Of a stretch of 64,000 nucleotides of DNA, positions 40,073 through 52,938 are shown in pieces. Made by a program: the position numbers and the translations under genes. The DNA is from Rhizoctonia solani. Taxonomy: Eukaryota > Basidiomycota > Agaricomycetes > Cantharellales > Ceratobasidiaceae. The notes beneath the pieces were generated by a model. It worked only from the letters and a program-made list of their open reading frames with translations. It did no database searches and was not told where the DNA came from. The stretch is taken from positions 930,001-994,000 of the forward strand of contig NC_057385.1 of assembly GCF_016906535.1 (NCBI RefSeq). The letters run 5' to 3'. Numbering within the stretch: the stretch's first letter is position 1; each line of letters opens with the position of its first letter.

Positions 40073-42704
40073 ATGAATCCACACGATCGTTCGTCCGTTT
40101 CGTCAGATAATGATCAAAAGGTGGACGCTGGTCCCGCGACCCCCCAGCTTCGCGACGAGCCCCACCATGTGCCTGCGGTTGTTCCTGATGTTGAACGCAA
40201 TCCAGGTGTGGCTCGCGTTGAAGCACTGCATCGCCACTTGGGTGGTCTCTGGCGATGGACGCTCTATATCAGTATCGGAGCGCTCGCTTACATCTACTCG
40301 CTTGACCAAAACACAACCTCAAACTATCTTCCTCTGGCTACGAGCTCATTTGGTCAACACGCGTTCATTGGTACCATTGGCACAGCCGAAGGCATTATAA
40401 GTAAGTTTTGACCCTTTTATGGTCTCTAATTGCGACTTACACGTATTTCAGCCGCGGTAGGAAAACCATGCATTGCTAAGATTGCAGATTTGTTTTCTCG
40501 TCCAACTGCATATATCGTCGTTCGTGAGTACAAGCTGAATAGTAATTTGGACAACATCGAACTAACAGGGTGATTTTCATAGTTATCTTCTATGTAGTGG
40601 GTACGTCATTCGCGTTTAGAAACTCGATTGCTGCTAATATACTTCCCAGGCTACATTCTTGTTGCTTCTGCGCAGACTGTCTACGCGATTGCCGGAGGAA
40701 TGGTCTTGTACACAGTGTAAGCTTATGCAAACAAAAGAGACGAGGTACGAGGTCAACTTACTTTTTGCTTAGTGGGCATACTGGCCTTGATTTGGTCACC
40801 GATATCATCATCGCTGATATCACACCGCTCAAATGGCGTGGGTTTGCGACAGCGCTCCCTTCAGCTCCCTTCATTCTCAATGCATTCATTTCTGCTGAAA
40901 TTGTCACCGGCGTGACTAATGGTCCTGGCTGGCGTTGGGGATGTAAGTGACTGCTCTACTACGATAGAATACAATCGCTAATAGAATTCACATTCTCAGA
41001 TGGAATGTGAGTTTTGCCTTCGTGGAGCAAGCTTTTCTTCAACGCTTCTAAATTGATTCACAGGTTTGCCATCATTGTCCCGGCAGTTATGGTACCGGCC
41101 ATTATCACTCTCTTTACTGCTGATCGCCGCGCTAAGAAAAATGGGGAGCTCGCATTCGGTGCTAGTCCAAACGAACGCCGTCGCATTGAAAAAACTGATG
41201 AAGCTGCTGTCCCTCGTCAACCTTTGTGGCTTCAGTTCAAAGACGTCGCTATCAAGATGGATCTCTTCGGACTTGTATTGATTGGTTTCATCTTTGGGTT
41301 GATTCTTTTCCCGATCAGCTTGGCCAAGACTGTTCGCGGAGGATGGTCGAATCGTAAGTATAGTATTGAGTACTGGCCTTATCAGATGTGTCTGACTGAA
41401 ACCGGATCACAGCAAGCATCATTGCAATGATTGTAGTAGGCGTGGTGCTTATCCCTGTATTCATTGTCTACGAGCGCTTCTTCGCCCCGGTCGCCATCAT
41501 GCCCAAACGTATCATCACCAACAGGGCCTTCCTTGTCGCCGTTGGCATTGACTTTTTCTACAATTTTTCTGGATTCTTGCGTTCGCTTTACCTATCCAGC
41601 TTCGTATGGGTCGTCAAAGATTGGTAAGATCACCCCGTTTGCGCTAGTTAGGTCGTACTGAATAGTCCTAGGAACACTCGCGAGTGGGTGTACTTTAACA
41701 ACACCATGACTATCACCCTCTGTGTGTTTGGTCTGGTTGCTGGCTTGATTCTTCGTTATACTGGACGCTATAAGGTATTTAGTACTCTTGGTAAATTTAG
41801 GGCACTAGCTAACAAACATTCACACAGTTCCTTCAAATTGCTGGATTATGCATTCGTAGCCTGTATGCGTTCTTATTTATCAGGTGGTTCTATTCCTTAA
41901 TCGTTACTAAATATAGGGGTCTCGGACTTATGGTAGCCGCCAACGGCGCCATCGCGCCGACTGTCCAATTGGTAAACCTCAATAGATTATGAGGTACCAT
42001 GAGCCAACTAACACTAAACACAGGTCTGGACCCAAATTTTGATTGGTATTGGTGGTGCATTTAGCGTGGTCGGCTCTCGTGTTGGCTCGCAAGCATCCGT
42101 ACCTCATGAAGACTTGGCATCGGTGATCGCACTGCTCTCCCTGTGGTCATCACTAGGATCTTCGGTCGGGTCCGCCACTGCGACGGCTATCTGGACGTGA
42201 GTCGATGCAACACAGTACTTCTCATCAATTCATTATTCCGCCTAGTTCCGATATGCCAGACAACCTCGTCAAGTATCTTCCAGGTGTGCCCGAGGCAACC
42301 ATCAAGAAGTTGTACGGTTCTATCAGGTCGGCTAGGACTGCAGCCCCCGCCATTCGTGAGGGAGTGATCAAGGGTAAGTCTATGTAAATCCACTCTTTTC
42401 TGAAACTTATTGTCATATACAAATATAGCATACAGCGTTACGACTCGCCCCATGTTCATCGGCGCGCTTGGGCTCTGTAAGTCCCAATACCGTTTTCATC
42501 GAGGGCCCTGACTCAAAGCTCCAAATCGCAGCCTTTATTTCCCTTTTGCTTGCGTTCTTAATGCCAAACTTCTTCCTCGGTGATACCCACAATGCTGTGG
42601 ATGGAAAGAACGTTGCAGGGGAAGTTACCGCAGAGGCGACTGTGGGAACGAGCAACCAGCCGATTGGAGAGCGGGCTGCAGCAGAGGCGCAGCAAGCCCG
42701 GTAG
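40073..42704 (+). CDS. MFS siderophore-iron permease (SIT family)
   Basis: Proteins of this family import ferric siderophores by proton symport across 14 membrane segments. The start MNPHDRSSVSSDNDQ is followed by a hydrophilic N-terminus and WRWTLYISIGALAYIYSLDQ. Other family blocks are GIISAVGKPCIAKIADLFSR, TDIIIADITPLKWRGFATA, GVTNGPGWRWGYGMFAIIVP, FLVAVGIDFFYNFSGFLRS and NNTMTITLCVFGLVAGLILR. About twelve short introns separate the exons, and the frames connect without indels. The C-terminus (GERAAAEAQQAR) is cytoplasmic. The ligand cannot be predicted; uptake of the product of the neighbouring synthetase is the natural guess. Confidence 0.93.
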
Positions 42705-43772
42705 AAAAAAGTGTTTCGTATTAATTGTATTTTCGAAGGTGTTTGTCAATATACAATCTGTCCCTACTTGTTTTCATTGTAGCAAGCCCTCGGTTAACGT
42801 CATTCCCACGTGACGTATTAATTTATTTTCGTTGTTTTTCCCCGTTGTAGGTCAAGTGACATGAAAATTGCGTCAATGGTGACGCAGGCACGTAGAGTTT
42901 GTCATTATTTTGTCTAGAGAATCATTGGTTGCTCCTTCGGCGGGGCAGAACGGCGTACGCCAGCGGTCATCCGACAAGAGACGCCATCACAGACTCATGG
43001 AGCACGCATTGATATTCAGCGCTTAGCCTGAATTCGGGCGGAAAGAGATCGAGACAGAGGGGATGGGTGCCGAGCGGTGGCGGGGAGAGCGATACGTCAT
43101 CCGGGTATAACGCCACACTAAACAAGGTGAAAGAGCGTTAAGTCCGGTCGCAGGACTCGCTCTAAGGACGGCGCTGCCTGGTAAAGAGTAAGAGGTCTAA
43201 GGAACCCAAGTATAGCATATGATTTACTAGTACATAGGAGGGTCTTATGCGGAATGATGAACCAAAACTTTGTTCTAGCCCTTGCAATTGGCCACGAGGA
43301 CCGGATGAGATGCGATCAACGATCACCATCGCGTGTCGTCAGGACTGCTTGCCGCCGGGTGCGAGCCGTGTTACTGATGTTGGCGAGTGACGCCAGCCGG
43401 TGATAAGCAATGAGTTTATTGGGGACGGCTGCGGTGCCAAACCTTGTGACGACTAATCCTCCCACGGCTACACGTCCCGCCAATACAGTGACCCTAGGTA
43501 TCAGTTTAGCTACAGAGAGACTATACACGGAATGGATCACAGGCATGTGAAATGGAAAAACATGGAAAAAGCTGGAGAAAAAACAAACGCAAAAGCATTT
43601 GTGAATAACATTTCTGAAATCTGGAAAAAATCTGAAAAAATAAAATCAAGCACATGGCTGTACAGGAAAGGAGCGGTATTGTCCGATACATACTGTCAGA
43701 GACCAATCATAAGGGGAACCTGAAGGAAAGGCGTGGTGAGTCCATAATCAAAAGCCGGTGTACAACTGATCG
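42705..43772. other. Convergent intergenic region of about 1 kb
   Basis: No gene is supported. It is the 3' side of both neighbours. A short ttcccacgtgacgt motif is at about 42805 and an A-rich tract with repeated GGAAAAA units at 43552-43640. Nothing else stands out. Confidence 0.4.
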
Positions 43773-44462
43773 TTAATCTTTGGTGGTAGGAGAAGCGGTG
43801 GATGCTTCAGTGGCTGCTGTTTCAGGCGCAGCAGGTGCCTCGGTCGTCTCTGAAGTTACCGGTGCCGGGGCAGAGGTGCTGGCGCCTGTAGAGGTGGGAG
43901 CAGTGGTCGGATTGGTGGCACCGGATGCCTCGGCTTTGGCAGCGGCGGCGGCAGCAGCGGCAGCGGCCTGTTCAGCTTTCAGCTTCTTGGGAGGCCTTCC
44001 CCGCTTGCCCTTGGGACGGTTCTTCTTCTCCTCGATAGCGGCAAGCTCCTCTGGAGTGCGGACCTGAGTGTCAGACTAGTGTCAATAAAGGATAAGTGAA
44101 TAAAATGACTAAATATAATCTGACCTTGGGCGGACGACCTCGCTTCTTCTTGGGCGGCGGGGGTGCGTCAGCAGCGGCCGAGGTGCCAGCGCCAGTAGAG
44201 GCCTTGGGCTTATTCTTCGATCCCGGTGGTCGGCCCCGTCTCTTCTTCTGTTGAGGGGGAGGTGTGACTTCGTCAGGAATTTCGTCTGTAGGAGGTGAAC
44301 AAAGGCATAGATTGAGCGAAATGCAACAAAGACAGATGACCTCATGCTCAAACAGAGCACCCTACCTTGCTCAGATTCCCCGTGCTCCTGCTCAGATGTC
44401 GGCTGAGGGTCTTCATCTGAGGCCTCGGCTGCGTCTAGCTCATCGACCTTTCGCTTGGTCAT
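43773..44462 (-). CDS. AT-hook chromatin protein (HMGA-like)
   Basis: Exons: 44462..44366, 44285..44125 and 44063..43773, giving 182 residues without interruption. Three AT-hook cores are present: KKRRGRPPGSKNKPK, KKKRGRPPKV and GKRGRPPKKLK. They insert into the minor groove of AT-rich DNA. The N-terminus is acidic (MTKRKVDELDAAEASDEDP), and the C-terminus is low-complexity Ala/Thr/Ser/Pro with a run of about ten Ala at 43935-43970. HMGA-type proteins act as architectural chromatin factors; no enzyme domain is present. Confidence 0.85.
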
Positions 44463-45673
44463 GGTGGTGGAGGGGGAAGAAGGTACACCGGACGTGATGT
44501 TGGGCGGGAGCGGATTCAGATGGGGGAAATATAAACACCTCTCAAAACAAGTTCGGGTTCCCGCGAGGCAAGCCTAGGCGTCTGGTTGCTGGGGGTGGTC
44601 AGGATGCCGAGAAATTAAAGGACAGTGTAATGTTTATATTTCAGTTTGTCCTGAGATCGATTCTTCTATTTTCCTGCGATTTTCTGCCCGTCAGTTCGAG
44701 GACCTCCTGCACATCATCCCAGATCCCTTGATTACGCATGATGTTCAGGGTCAAGTCCGGGACAGCAGGTTGCCCGGCTGTTGATGGCTGCTTAGAATAT
44801 ATTGTCTTTTGTGTTCCTTTCTTCATACTACCGCTCGCCCGCTGTAGCTGGCGAGCAGACAAACTCACAAAAAGAACTCCGACGATCTCTGGGCTTGATA
44901 GCGTGCGGCGGCGGCGCTCGGGCGAGTGAATTGATTCTCTAGTCCAATATTCTGGTCAAGACTTTCTTTCTCTAGCGCTGTCGCCTAAAAGGGTCTATGC
45001 TACCTCCTTCCAATAACTTTGCTTATAATTCAATGCATTTTCGGGTTGTCCTTGTTATTACAGTAAGAAATCGCATGTTTTCAGGGCGGTGATAGGTGAA
45101 TACATGCGCTCATTCATTTGAACCGAATGCCACACTCGAGTTGTTATCATGTGTAGTCAAGTGTATATTCCCCAGCCGGTGTGATATTCGGATGGATAAC
45201 ACCATCTCGTAAATGGGCACTGGGTCGTGTGGATACTTGCTTATCCCGGGGAATGTTGACGTCTAGGCTCAACCACCCCTTTTCCCTCGGGACCACCCTT
45301 CATTTTGAGCTCATTTGTTACCCAATCGCCACCAGTTATGTGGGGTGAACTTGTATGGCAATGCCCACACTCTGTCAAGAAGCCAGAGTGTACGGCCCCA
45401 TGTGATGGTCCTGGATTAGAGAGGTCTTTACTGAATTCCTTATTACGGCGTAGACTGATCAAATGAAAGTCTCGGTAGTATCTTTTCTGGATTTTTCAGA
45501 GCGAGTAAAAGTGTATGTATCGATGGCCAACAGGTGACCGTAGCGATGGAGGAAGGCACAGAAGAGCTAGGTTCGGCCCTAGCGAGTGTCCCCATCCCTG
45601 GGCGGGACTTCTGGCACCGTGCAGTACCCCAGTATGACACGTCAGTGATGTAAATACATATCCTGCACCCACC
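44463..45673. other. Intergenic region with one doubtful small frame
   Basis: A minus-strand frame at 44641..44868 (75 codons, with IYSKQPSTAGQPAVPDLTL and IWDDVQEVLELTGRKSQENR) may be the last exon of a small gene; upstream GC-rich sequence at 44880-44935 could extend it. It has no recognised family. The remainder holds the promoters of the AT-hook and OS-9 genes. Confidence 0.35.
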
Positions 45674-47663
45674 ATGACACTGTCTCGTCCACTGGTCTCT
45701 CTAGCTGTAGCCTGGTCTTTTTGGATACACCGAGTCCAAGCTTATAATTCTTTACCTGAAGATATCTATGCGTATCCGAAATATACTATCGGGTTCTTGA
45801 ACGGATTGCCGCTTCCTAATGTGACTGCTCAGCAATGGCTCGCGTATGGGTTAAAAGGAGGAGAAAAGGAATTTCTGGAGCAGCCTTGGGACCAAAACTC
45901 TCATGGGACAAGCCGGCCCCAGATTACGGGTGGAGAGACGATAAACTCGGATGTGAGAGAACCACCCTCGAATATCTAATGCAGGCCGCACCTTGAATGT
46001 GGCGGATTGACGCATTATTTCTCCTAAAACCACAGGGACCCGCGAACTCGCATCCAGCATCACATCGCCTAGAACGTATGCGTCTAGGCCCCGGGAAAGA
46101 ATATCTCTGCCTCATACCTCCTCCGGACCAAGGCAGCCCGTCATTCGAAGATGCGACACCGCCGCCTTCACATCCCAGTAAGATGTGGAGTTTATTACAG
46201 CCCCTAACTGGCAAATGCCTTTACGTGGGTGACAATTTACCCCTCGCGACGTGCGGATCGATGATATACTGACCATACGCACCCCATCTGCCTATACAGC
46301 ATCGACAAGGTGACCTAATTTAGTATTTGAGAACCCCGCCCCAATGGATGACCTGACGCCCCTGTCCCTATGCACAAAGGATGGTTTACATATTCGTATT
46401 GTCACAACGATCACGTTCGTCAGTTTCGCGAAATGAGCCATGGGCACCCGCATCCGATTCGTGAGCATTATTTCATCAACTTTACCTTCTTATTCTTATC
46501 CGTCCGGTTCGTTCGTTATTCTCCAGAGGGTCGTATCCCACAAGAGGATCCCGAGGTACATTTCAATTCACATTAATTATCACATTCTACCTCGAGGGCT
46601 GAAATTGACTCTGTTTGTTGACAAGTGGGAAGCATACAATCTCGGTGTCTCGCCCGCGGCAAAGTTAAAGGGTGGCAGCGATGTCAGTCGACAAGCCGAA
46701 TCTGCTGCCGCTAATTTAGAATTACAACGCGCTGCCGATCAACGGTACCTTGTCCAGCGCTGGGGAGACGGCACGCAGTGCGACAAGACAGGGCGCAAAC
46801 GCCAAATTGAGATTCAGGTGAGCCACAACTGAGCATTACCCCGACATGATCGACCCGCGCGCCCCAAAACTAACATACCGCCCATCCCGGGATTGCGCGA
46901 ACCCCCGGCTAGTTCCATTGTTCGATGAGCTCGGTCGATCAGATCATGTTTGTCAAGGAAGTTAGCGTGTGCAAGTACGTCCTGTGCATACACACTCGGT
47001 CTCACCTCGTTTCTTATGGTCCATCATCGTCTTCTTCCCCACAGTTACTTGATTGTCATCCATACCCCGCGGATCTGCAGCGAACCTGGGTTCAAGTCGC
47101 AGCGCGACAGCGTCAAGGCCGCACCTATTCGATGCCGTCAAGTCGTGCCGGAAAGCACTGTCGAATTCGATCGTACACTGCTTGAAAGCCCCGTCCCTCG
47201 CTCGGTTCCTCCTGTCCTTCCGATTCTCCCTCCTGCGCCGCCTATTCAAAAAGAAACACATGGAAACAGCGGAGATAAGAAGGCTGGGCCCGGGGGAGGC
47301 AAAAAGAGCTCGACACTTGGGGAAGATGAGAAGCAAGCCGAGTTTGTCAAGGTTGCCCTCGGGGCATTGTTCAATGCGCACACTCAGGATCGTGCACTCG
47401 CTGGGAAGAAGGTTCGAGTCGATGTCGATGGGGATGTGCATGAGCTCGACTTCACCGAGGTTGGGTTGGACTCGGTCGCGACGGGCGACGTACCTGACAT
47501 GAACACATTGCAAGAGCGTCTGGCCAAGGCTCTTCGAGCAGCTGGGTACGATCTTCAGGCCGACGGATGGCCCGAGGAGCCTCGCAAGGGTGGCAAGGGC
47601 AAGAGTGACAAGAAGAGCAAGGAGGATCGTAAACGCGAGGAAGTCAACCATCAAGAACTGTGA
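45674..47663 (+). CDS. YOS9: ER lectin OS-9/YOS9 (MRH domain), frame interrupted
   Basis: OS-9/Yos9 recognises trimmed mannose on misfolded glycoproteins and hands them to the HRD ubiquitin ligase for ER-associated degradation. [23 protein letters not shown] is a signal peptide, followed by [20 protein letters not shown] and [20 protein letters not shown], the family N-terminal block. The mannose-6-phosphate-receptor-homology domain reads [51 protein letters not shown] and [12 protein letters not shown], with the expected Cys pattern. The protein ends NHQEL, a K/HDEL-type ER-retrieval signal. Between 45890 and 46075 at least one one-base shift is needed (first near 45900). It acts in the same degradation route as UFD1 at the left end. 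Confidence 0.9.
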
Positions 47664-48180
47664 CTTGAACCCACGTTGGAATGCATGCACGCAGCCTGTT
47701 ATCGTCCTTCATCTTTACTGTATCACACGCATAAATCCAGCGCATTCACATATATTCTGTTAGGTATCGATTTACAATGTAGACAGTCATAAGTGAAAAT
47801 CGTAAGAAAAAAGAAATGAAAAGGAAGTATAGGCAAGAAATCATGAATGTCTGCTACAAGCATAGGTGTCCTGGATCAACGGTGAAATGAACCTCCGGCG
47901 AGTTAGAATGTGGAATACGACCCTGTGATTGGGCGAGTTTCATATGGCACACAAAGACAAGAAGAATAACAGACGACAAATGTAATTAAGTACAAAGTAA
48001 AGACGATAGAGAGTCGAGGCCGAGGAGAACAGAAAAAGCATATCCGTGGCACAAGCAAACAGGGCAAGTAGGGTTGTGCCTGTCAGTCAGGTCCGGACTC
48101 TTCGATCCCGGCAACTCTGAGCCAAAGAAACCAAACCATGTTGCCCTGGATCTCACTCCACAACACTACACCTGATCCTC
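47664..48180. other. Convergent intergenic region
   Basis: It contains the 3' ends of the OS-9 and kinase genes. No reading frame or repeat is supported. Confidence 0.4.
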
Positions 48181-51100
48181 TCAGAAAAATCGTCTCTTTG
48201 GCGCCTTGTCGTCGACCGCAATCTTGACGTGCGAATGGTCAGGTTGCTGCCCAGCAGGTACGCATGAGCAAGGTACAATGGAGCTAAGCCACTCGTCCAT
48301 GCCCTCGCCCTCATCCTCTCCCTCTTCCTGGTTAGGGTGTACGTTCATGGCATCTCCACACTCCTTACCCCCACATCCGCAGACAAGCCCAGCCTTCTTG
48401 CCGTGCAAGACAGACCCTATCGTGCACCGAGAAGAGGGCTCGATAAACATCATTCGTCGTATAGCGTTTCGGGTCTCACGGGGCAAGAGGCGGAAGATCG
48501 AGTCGGGCCCGCCAGCGTTGAAAGTCGCTACGCTGTCTTCGAGGGCGTCCGTGATTAGGAACGTCAAGGTTCGTGGGCTGAGCCTTGGGCGTAGAGAATG
48601 CCGGCAAACTCGTTTGGCTCGTGTTCGTGGGTGGATGGGGTGACGTTGCTGATCGTGCCCGGCCGCCCATTGGAGGTCGGGGTGCAGGAAGGGTAGGGAG
48701 GGGCATGTGCTGGTCCGCTTGGGGACTGGGAGGATCGTATTTGAATGTCGTTGGGCTCGCTTGTTGTGGGCTACCGGTCTGAGGAACAATGATCGACTCG
48801 GCCAGAACACTGCCATCGTCAGCATTAATCGTCTCCCTAGGGGTTGGCGTTGATCGGTCGACCGAGGTGGTGGAAGCAGCCGCCTGGGGTGGCAATCTGG
48901 GGGTTTCCTCCTGGCTTGGCGATTCGACCTTGGGTGGCTCGGGTGCAACCGCAGTCAGCTGTAATTGCGCCTTGGTTCGCCTTCGTTTTTCGTCGTCGAT
49001 GGGTGCATTGCCCTCGTCTGCGTCGGGTGGCGTGCTCACTGATTCATCCGAAGCATCAAATGAACACTCGCTTAGCGACCCAGAAGTGGCAGTCCCAGTC
49101 CCAGTTGTTGCGCGTGAAACACCGTTCTCAGCGCTAGTGTGCGTGGGAGGAGCGTTGACGTCAGGCCTAGCAAGATCCGCGCTCGCCGCGCGGAGCGGCC
49201 CTACGTTGCCGTGAGGAGTGAGACCGAGTGAAGGAGTGGCCGTGCCGGAAACCGGTGCCGTCGGCGCAGTGGTCGGCTTGACGCACAGATCAGGATGGCT
49301 CTGCACGAAGGACTTGTAGCTCGGGTCTACTTTTGGATCCGGGATCTTCCACGGGAAGCGACGAAGGACCATACACATGAAGATAATAGCAATGCTCCAC
49401 ACATCGGTCTTGCGAGGGTCGTATTGTGGTGCATGCAAAACTTCCGGAGCAAGGTATGGGTCTGACCCGACTACGCCCGAAGCAAGTGTGAGAGACTGCC
49501 CTGGATAGTGGAAGACAGTTGCGGTTCCAAAGTCAATTAGCTTGACAATGTTATCCGTAGTCATTACGCAATTATCCAACTTGAGATCACGGTGAGCGAG
49601 ACCCATGCCATGAAGATAGTCGACTGCGTCACAGATTTGTCGGAACACACAATAGATCTCGGGACGTTGCATGCGACCGGACATGACCACACTGAAGAGA
49701 TCATAGGGCGCGTATTCCATAACCTATGACGAAGCTCAGCCCAAGGAGACCAAAGACGGCCTACGGGGGCTACATACCTCGTAGTAATGGCCATGATCAG
49801 AAACAATATCAACAGTGTGGATGATGTTCTTGTGCTTGAGGGTGCTGCCAACGCAGAACTCGGCGGTGACCTTTTTCTGGTATTCCTTCTCAGTCTCACC
49901 CTGCCTGCGCGGTCTGAACTCCTTGACAGCGTAGACGGCACCTCCGTTCTTTGCGCTAGCCTTGATAAGTCGCACTGTTCCGCCGGCACCCGATCCTAAG
50001 ACTTTACCCCACTTGCCATACTTTTTCGACAGATGGGCATGGGTAGCCTCTGACAGACTCGTGACGGGATGATGGCCATGAGACTGGGCGTTTCCGAGCT
50101 TTCCGTTCGCGGGCGTGGCTGTGCCGGACTTTGCGCTCGCATCGTCGGGTTTCAGGAGACTTGCGTTGGATGAAGGCGGCGAACGGTTGGGATCCTTGTC
50201 CTTGTGGGGTTTGAGCAAGCTGCCGAGAGTGTGCTTCGGGCCAGCATGTCGGGGAGTGTTTGTACCGCTCGGAATGGCACTGGTTGCACCTGCGGGGGTT
50301 GCCCCAAAGTCCGAACCTCGCTGTTGGGTGGCCGGAGTTTCGTGTGGGTCCGGAGGAGTTGCAAACGCGGTGCTGACAGCACTGGCGAGTGCACTAGCAC
50401 CATGTGCGGGTTTGAGAGCTTCTTTGGGATGAAGATGGCCGTGTTGGTGATGGTGGTGACTGCTGTGGGGAATATGGTGGTTGAGGAATCGTTTGAGGTC
50501 ATTAAGCGGCCCTATCGAGGGCTGCTTTCGGGGCGTGTGTTTCATAGCAGTTGCGGCGGCCATGGCAGGTGTTTGGGAGCCCGAGTCAGGAGGGGAAGCA
50601 GCAGGAGAATTGCCAGCAAGCGGTGAGCCAAGCAGGTTATAGGAGGAACGGCGCTTAGTGCCGAGAGGTCGGAAAAAGGATGATGTACGAGAGGCGGGGA
50701 GAGGTGGGGTGTTGGCTGCTGACTGAGGGGCCGATGCGGTAGGCGTGCTCGTGCTGTGGGCGTCCGAGCCCGGCTCGGCTGTGACCGGAGTTGGCTCTGT
50801 AGTGGTGATCTCTGGTGCAGCGAGCTTCGTCTGGATGACTGGGGCGTCTGAGGGGGGAGGGGCGGAAGTTTCAGTCATCTGTAAAAAAGTAGATATAGAT
50901 AGAGAGATACGGCATTTGAATTGGGTAAGCGAGACACAAGCATAAGCACATGGATCGTCATCAACTCGGCAGACACGTGCTTACCGAACCAGCGGTGGTC
51001 GGGTCGGGAACAGAGGCAGGCACTGCGACAGCTGCGGGTGTGGGTACGGGTGCGGATGCTGATGTTTCCCCGTCACTTTTGACATCGGCGCTAGTTTGAT

Positions 51101-51361
51101 CGACGTCATTCTCAACGAGCTCGTTACGCTGGGTAACGGCCAGCCGTATCGCCTCAGCGCGCTTCAATGGGTCGTCTTCGTGCTCTGGCTCGGACGGCGT
51201 CGCGATTGGGTCAGCTCCGGAGTCAGCTCGTCGGGGTGAGGGAGCCGGCTCGCGGGTGCCAGTATGCGTCGTCCAGAGGACGTAATGATATGGAGGTCGT
51301 GTTCAGCATCCTGTTCCCCCAGCCGGAACTGAACAGGCTCCATAGGTTTGTACGACAGCAT
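48181..51361 (-). CDS. Ser/Thr protein kinase, HAL4/SAT4-like, frame interrupted twice
   Basis: Exons: 51361..50985, 50878..49778 and 49723..48181. A long Ser/Pro/Thr-rich N-terminus precedes the kinase domain: [17 protein letters not shown] (P loop), [10 protein letters not shown] (VAIK-type Lys), [12 protein letters not shown] (catalytic Asp), KLIDFGTA (DFG), APEVLH and [14 protein letters not shown]. This pattern resembles fungal HAL4/SAT4/NPR1 kinases that control nutrient and potassium transporters. The kinase domain is split by a Pro/Ser/Thr-rich insert of about 250 residues and resumes with [18 protein letters not shown]. One missing base near 51,200 separates DELTPEL from [10 protein letters not shown], and one extra base near 48,550 separates PTNLDVP from [15 protein letters not shown]. 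The end is Cys-rich ([13 protein letters not shown]). Confidence 0.85.
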
Positions 51362-52938
51362 CGTGGGGGCAGGGGGCAGGGGTGTAGATTCAAGTCTCCT
51401 CGCTGCGCTATAAGACGAGTGGCAGATGGGAGAATCTATCTGAGGTGAGCCGTTGACGTCCAGCCAACCCCGATCCCGATAGCCCTCCGGTTGTTTTTCA
51501 ATCTCGCTGAAATCCCCCACCGCACTGCCACACCGCCACTAGATTTTATCTCGTCCAAAAATCCTTGAGCGCTAGCTCAGGGCTGATCCCCGTGTACCTA
51601 CTAAAAATAGTATCCAACGGCGGCCACGCTCCGTTCGACGGCGTACACGTTACGCTCACACCCCCTTCTGTATGCGCTTCGATCCTCTCCGATTTCTTCC
51701 GTGGCGACAGTGCCAAGTATCTTGTCGTTCTCGGTGGATAGACGGCTAATGATTAGGTCAGATTAGGTGGATTATATGCGACACTTCCTCACTTCCCGGG
51801 ACGCGCGATTCCTATCTTTGTCCCTGCTTCGGCGTCTAGACGGACTCCTGGCGGGCAATCGTGACTGAGGTAGCGCGTCAGCCTATCCTGTCATTTCTCC
51901 CTCGCGAATCGCGAACTCTCCCTCCTCGATCCTTCGCGTGTTTCAATTTTACCTGAAGTATACAGTATCTCTTCCCCCTCCCTCTCACGGTGCGCATCCT
52001 CCGGGAATCCAAGCGGAGCACCACACACATTCATTCAATGAATTTCAGTAATGTTGGGCTTGGATCAACGCGTGCCTGTCAATGCACCACAATATTTCCT
52101 CTGTCTAAAGAACAAAATTAAACTCAGCACGCGCCATAATTCCATAATGTACCTTCTCTCCACCCCCAAGCAAATTTTACTTTACCCCCGCACTGTCGTT
52201 CGAATGTTCTCCCCTCCCCTTGCTAATCTATCTGGGCCATGCACCCCCACGCGGCATTTCAAACACCTGATACGCCTATTCCCCATTCAATCATCCAAGT
52301 CAAAAGATCACTTGATCCTTCCACGCCCGGTTAATTTAATATACTATTTCCCCTTGGAATGATATTGCCAGCACGTTGATGATTTTCCTTCGTTCCCCCA
52401 AGCGCAATTGTTTGTATGCGTGCGACGACCAGTCGGTGCAGTATCCACCTCCGATTGATACGGATTTCGACATTGGTTCGGCTACTTACATAGCTCATGC
52501 ACCATCTCGACGTCATTCCATCATTCGAACCCAAGCCTGGAAACGAACGGTACGGACTTTATCTGGCTTAGCGAGAACCAAAATCCCGAAATCCTCCAAC
52601 CCGGTCCGATACCCAAGCAGCCAATTGCCCACTAGTATATGAAAATCCAGACCTCTGCACTCGGCCGAGGACCAACCGACCAAGCCGAGAGCGATTTGGT
52701 TGGTCGCGAGCATGTAATCACATACGCACACTTGGCATCATATTCGTCACACGTTTGTCCAATCAGACTTAGTAAATCACAGAACAAGATAAATAGAGAC
52801 ATAGGTATAAACCAAACACTACTCCAATTCCTGTCGACTCCAATGGTATCGACACCCAAACAACATGATTGACTCCCGAACCTCTCGTCATGGGTCGTCA
52901 CCGAGTGGCGCGGTCGAGCCAACCCACATGTCCCTGGC
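51362..52938. other. Longest gene-free stretch, upstream of the kinase gene
   Basis: About 1.6 kb with no supported coding sequence. It holds the kinase promoter and a probably long 5' leader; pyrimidine-rich tracts occur at 51,880-52,330. A small uncharacterised gene cannot be excluded. Confidence 0.4.

Noticed and set aside
43060..43180. tRNA-like stretch: GCCGAGCGGT resembles an A box and AGTCC...GGACT can form a short hairpin
   Set aside because: The loop does not match a TTCRANY T loop, no acceptor stem pairs, and no anticodon arm can be drawn.
48206..50626. Several open frames of 100-145 codons on the plus strand
   Set aside because: They mirror the low-complexity, GC-rich parts of the kinase gene on the minus strand and show no family similarity.
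52000..52900. Possible mobile element in the long gene-free stretch
   Set aside because: No terminal repeats, target duplication or transposase-like frame could be found by eye.
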